Origin: G963669295 sp963669295
Lineage (GTDB): Bacteria; Bacteroidota; Bacteroidia; Flavobacteriales_D; CALLUQ01
DNA length: 64,000 nt
Assembly (NCBI GenBank): GCA_963669295.1
Contig: OY769938.1
Location: 3,100,001 to 3,164,000 of the forward strand
Reading direction: 5' to 3'
The notes below the pieces were generated by a model. It was not told the origin of the DNA, ran no database searches, and saw nothing but the letters and a program-made list of their open reading frames with translations. The position numbers were made by a program, and so were the translations under genes. Below are positions 62,750 through 64,000 of this stretch, one piece after another (within the stretch, counting starts at the first letter, position 1; each line of letters opens with the position of its first letter).

Positions 62750-64000
62750 TTAAGGTTGTTGAACAGCATTTACGGTTCGTTGTTCATTGTTAGCGGTGAA
62801 AAATACAACTTTTTCAATGGTTTCGTTCAGTACAACAAAGCGAGAGCTTTGACCGAGGTAGCCTTCGCCATAATACAATTCTTTGCGTTGCGAGGTGCCA
62901 TCTTTAAATTGAACAATCGCATGTGTTTCCATATTGGTGGCCTTCGCTATGGTTTGTTGTTGAGCAACGAAAGTTTGTGTGCTTTCATCGTTGTTGACTA
63001 CCGCAAGAAGGTAGCTGTTGGTAGCGGCAATTGCGGCCATGCTTCGGGCATCATGAGGCGTATAAAACCCACTTTGTTGCATGCGAATGGGTGAAAAATC
63101 ACCTTTGCTATTGCCATAAAGCACCAGGCCTATAGCGGCATCATTGCGTCCGGTTTCAACTTCTGCCGGGTAGAAATTACCTGTCAACACAACATCTGTG
63201 TGGCCATCGTTATTCACATCGTTGATGTGGATGCCATGTACCGGAGCAAATTGTGCTTCGAGTGGCAGTGTATGCATAACGAATTGACCGTTACCAAGGT
63301 TTTCGATGTAGGAGGTTTCAAATCGCTGTACCTCATAATGCAAGGCCTCCTTAAGGTTATTGGCACCTAAAATGCCATCCAGGCTGGCATCGGCAAATGC
63401 GTTGTAGGTTGGGAATTTGTTTTTGATTTCGGGGATTTGTTCAGAGGTACATTCCCTCCCGCGTATGGGAAGTTGCCGGTTGTTTTCTTCCTTACTCAAG
63501 ATGATGTCATGCACACCATCGCCATCAAAATCGTGGCAATATACATGAAAGGGGTGTGCAGGAGAGGCATGGTATTTTGTGTTGGTGCCATGGTTGCCAA
63601 CAATGTAATCGATGTCGCCATCGCGATCAAAATCACCACCATTGATGCTGTTCCACCAGCCAGCCATTTTAGACAATCCTGTTTGTTCGGTAATGTTGGT
63701 GAAGGAGCCTCCGTTGTTTTTGAAAAAAGTAATGGGCATCCACTCACCTACTACCATCAAGTCGATGGTTCCATTGTTATCAAAATCGGTCCACAAAGCA
63801 GCCGTAGCCATGCCCAGTTGCTCCAGCTCGGGGGCAACAGTGGAAGTAACATTGCTAAAGGTGCCTCCGTTATTTTGTAAGAGGGTACTTTTTGCGGGAT
63901 AGGGGTATTGCCCTGGGGTTAAGCGCCCTCCAACAAAGAGGTCGAGGTCGCCATCCTTATCATAATCGGCAGCGTGCACACTGCCACCACTTGTTGTTAT
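62750..64000 (-). CDS. FG-GAP/VCBS repeat protein, partial (5' end beyond the window)
   Basis: The frame is open to the window edge, so the true start is upstream; the visible part is 417 residues. It is a beta-propeller-type protein with at least five calcium-binding FG-GAP motifs: DYDKDGDLDLF, DFDNNGTIDLM, DFDRDGDIDYI, DFDGDGVHDII and DVNNDGHTDVV. The C-terminal segment (VQFKDGTSQRKELYYGEGYL) resembles the ASPIC/UnbV tail found on CRTAC1-like proteins. It is almost certainly exported, although the signal peptide is not in view. No T9SS signal is present at the C-terminus. It is followed 8 bp later by the spermidine-synthase-like gene. Function unknown, perhaps surface attachment. Confidence 0.85.
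   Translation of the reverse strand: MTTSGGSVHAADYDKDGDLDLFVGGRLTPGQYPYPAKSTLLQNNGGTFSNVTSTVAPELEQLGMATAALWTDFDNNGTIDLMVVGEWMPITFFKNNGGSFTNITEQTGLSKMAGWWNSINGGDFDRDGDIDYIVGNHGTNTKYHASPAHPFHVYCHDFDGDGVHDIILSKEENNRQLPIRGRECTSEQIPEIKNKFPTYNAFADASLDGILGANNLKEALHYEVQRFETSYIENLGNGQFVMHTLPLEAQFAPVHGIHINDVNNDGHTDVVLTGNFYPAEVETGRNDAAIGLVLYGNSKGDFSPIRMQQSGFYTPHDARSMAAIAATNSYLLAVVNNDESTQTFVAQQQTIAKATNMETHAIVQFKDGTSQRKELYYGEGYLGQSSRFVVLNETIEKVVFFTANNEQRTVNAVQQP

Overview
The window looks like a chromosomal segment of a gliding or surface-adhesive member of the Bacteroidota. Evidence for this is the type IX secretion (T9SS) sorting domains (types A and B), SprB-type repeats, DUF5606 and DUF5060 proteins, a CarboxypepD_reg/TonB-dependent receptor, and several TAnnTTTG-type -7 promoter elements lying just upstream of genes. 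No order or genus can be fixed from the sequence alone. I see no tRNA or rRNA, no insertion sequence, no phage gene and no CRISPR array.

Left part (1-29.2 kb), mostly core functions. pyrG and yidC run leftward, followed upstream by a TonB-dependent receptor, holA and an AMP nucleosidase, also leftward. A divergent orphan HSDR_N_2-type nuclease-fold protein follows, then a secreted subtilisin-like protease with a type A T9SS signal, a DUF5606 protein and an M3 oligopeptidase. Next come a secreted CotH-kinase/lamin-tail protein (leftward) and a DUF5060 glycosidase-like protein (rightward), then murB. Two rightward glycosyltransferases follow, the second apparently broken by a one-base frameshift. 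An FtsE-like ABC ATPase runs leftward. A large TPR lipoprotein-like/secreted protein overlaps an outer-membrane beta-barrel gene, and gyrB closes this part with a strong terminator.

Right part (29.4-60.8 kb) is dominated by four giant leftward genes (2363, 1617, 1717 and 4233 codons), all encoding secreted, modular surface proteins. Each has a signal peptide, a different N-terminal head, a stalk of SprB-like repeats of about 78 residues (roughly 20, 5, 12 and 43 copies), PKD domains and a C-terminal type B (gliding-motility-associated) T9SS signal. Two of them are preceded by a small secreted protein in what looks like a two-gene operon (spacers of 35 and 30 nt). The DNA shows recent recombination: a 936-bp tandem super-repeat present 2.9 times in the first gene, and a 1355-bp near-identical block shared by the 3' ends of the second and third genes with all differences clustered. 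No PorP/SprF-like partner gene is in the window. Each giant unit ends in its own rho-independent terminator.

Far right (61.2-64 kb). A membrane-anchored spermidine-synthase-like protein lies 8 bp downstream of an FG-GAP/VCBS calcium-binding-repeat protein whose 5' end is outside the window.

The most interesting system is the giant-adhesin cluster: variable heads on a shared, recombining stalk and secretion cassette, with two small secreted partners of unknown role, and cysteine pairs in the repeats that appear and disappear together.
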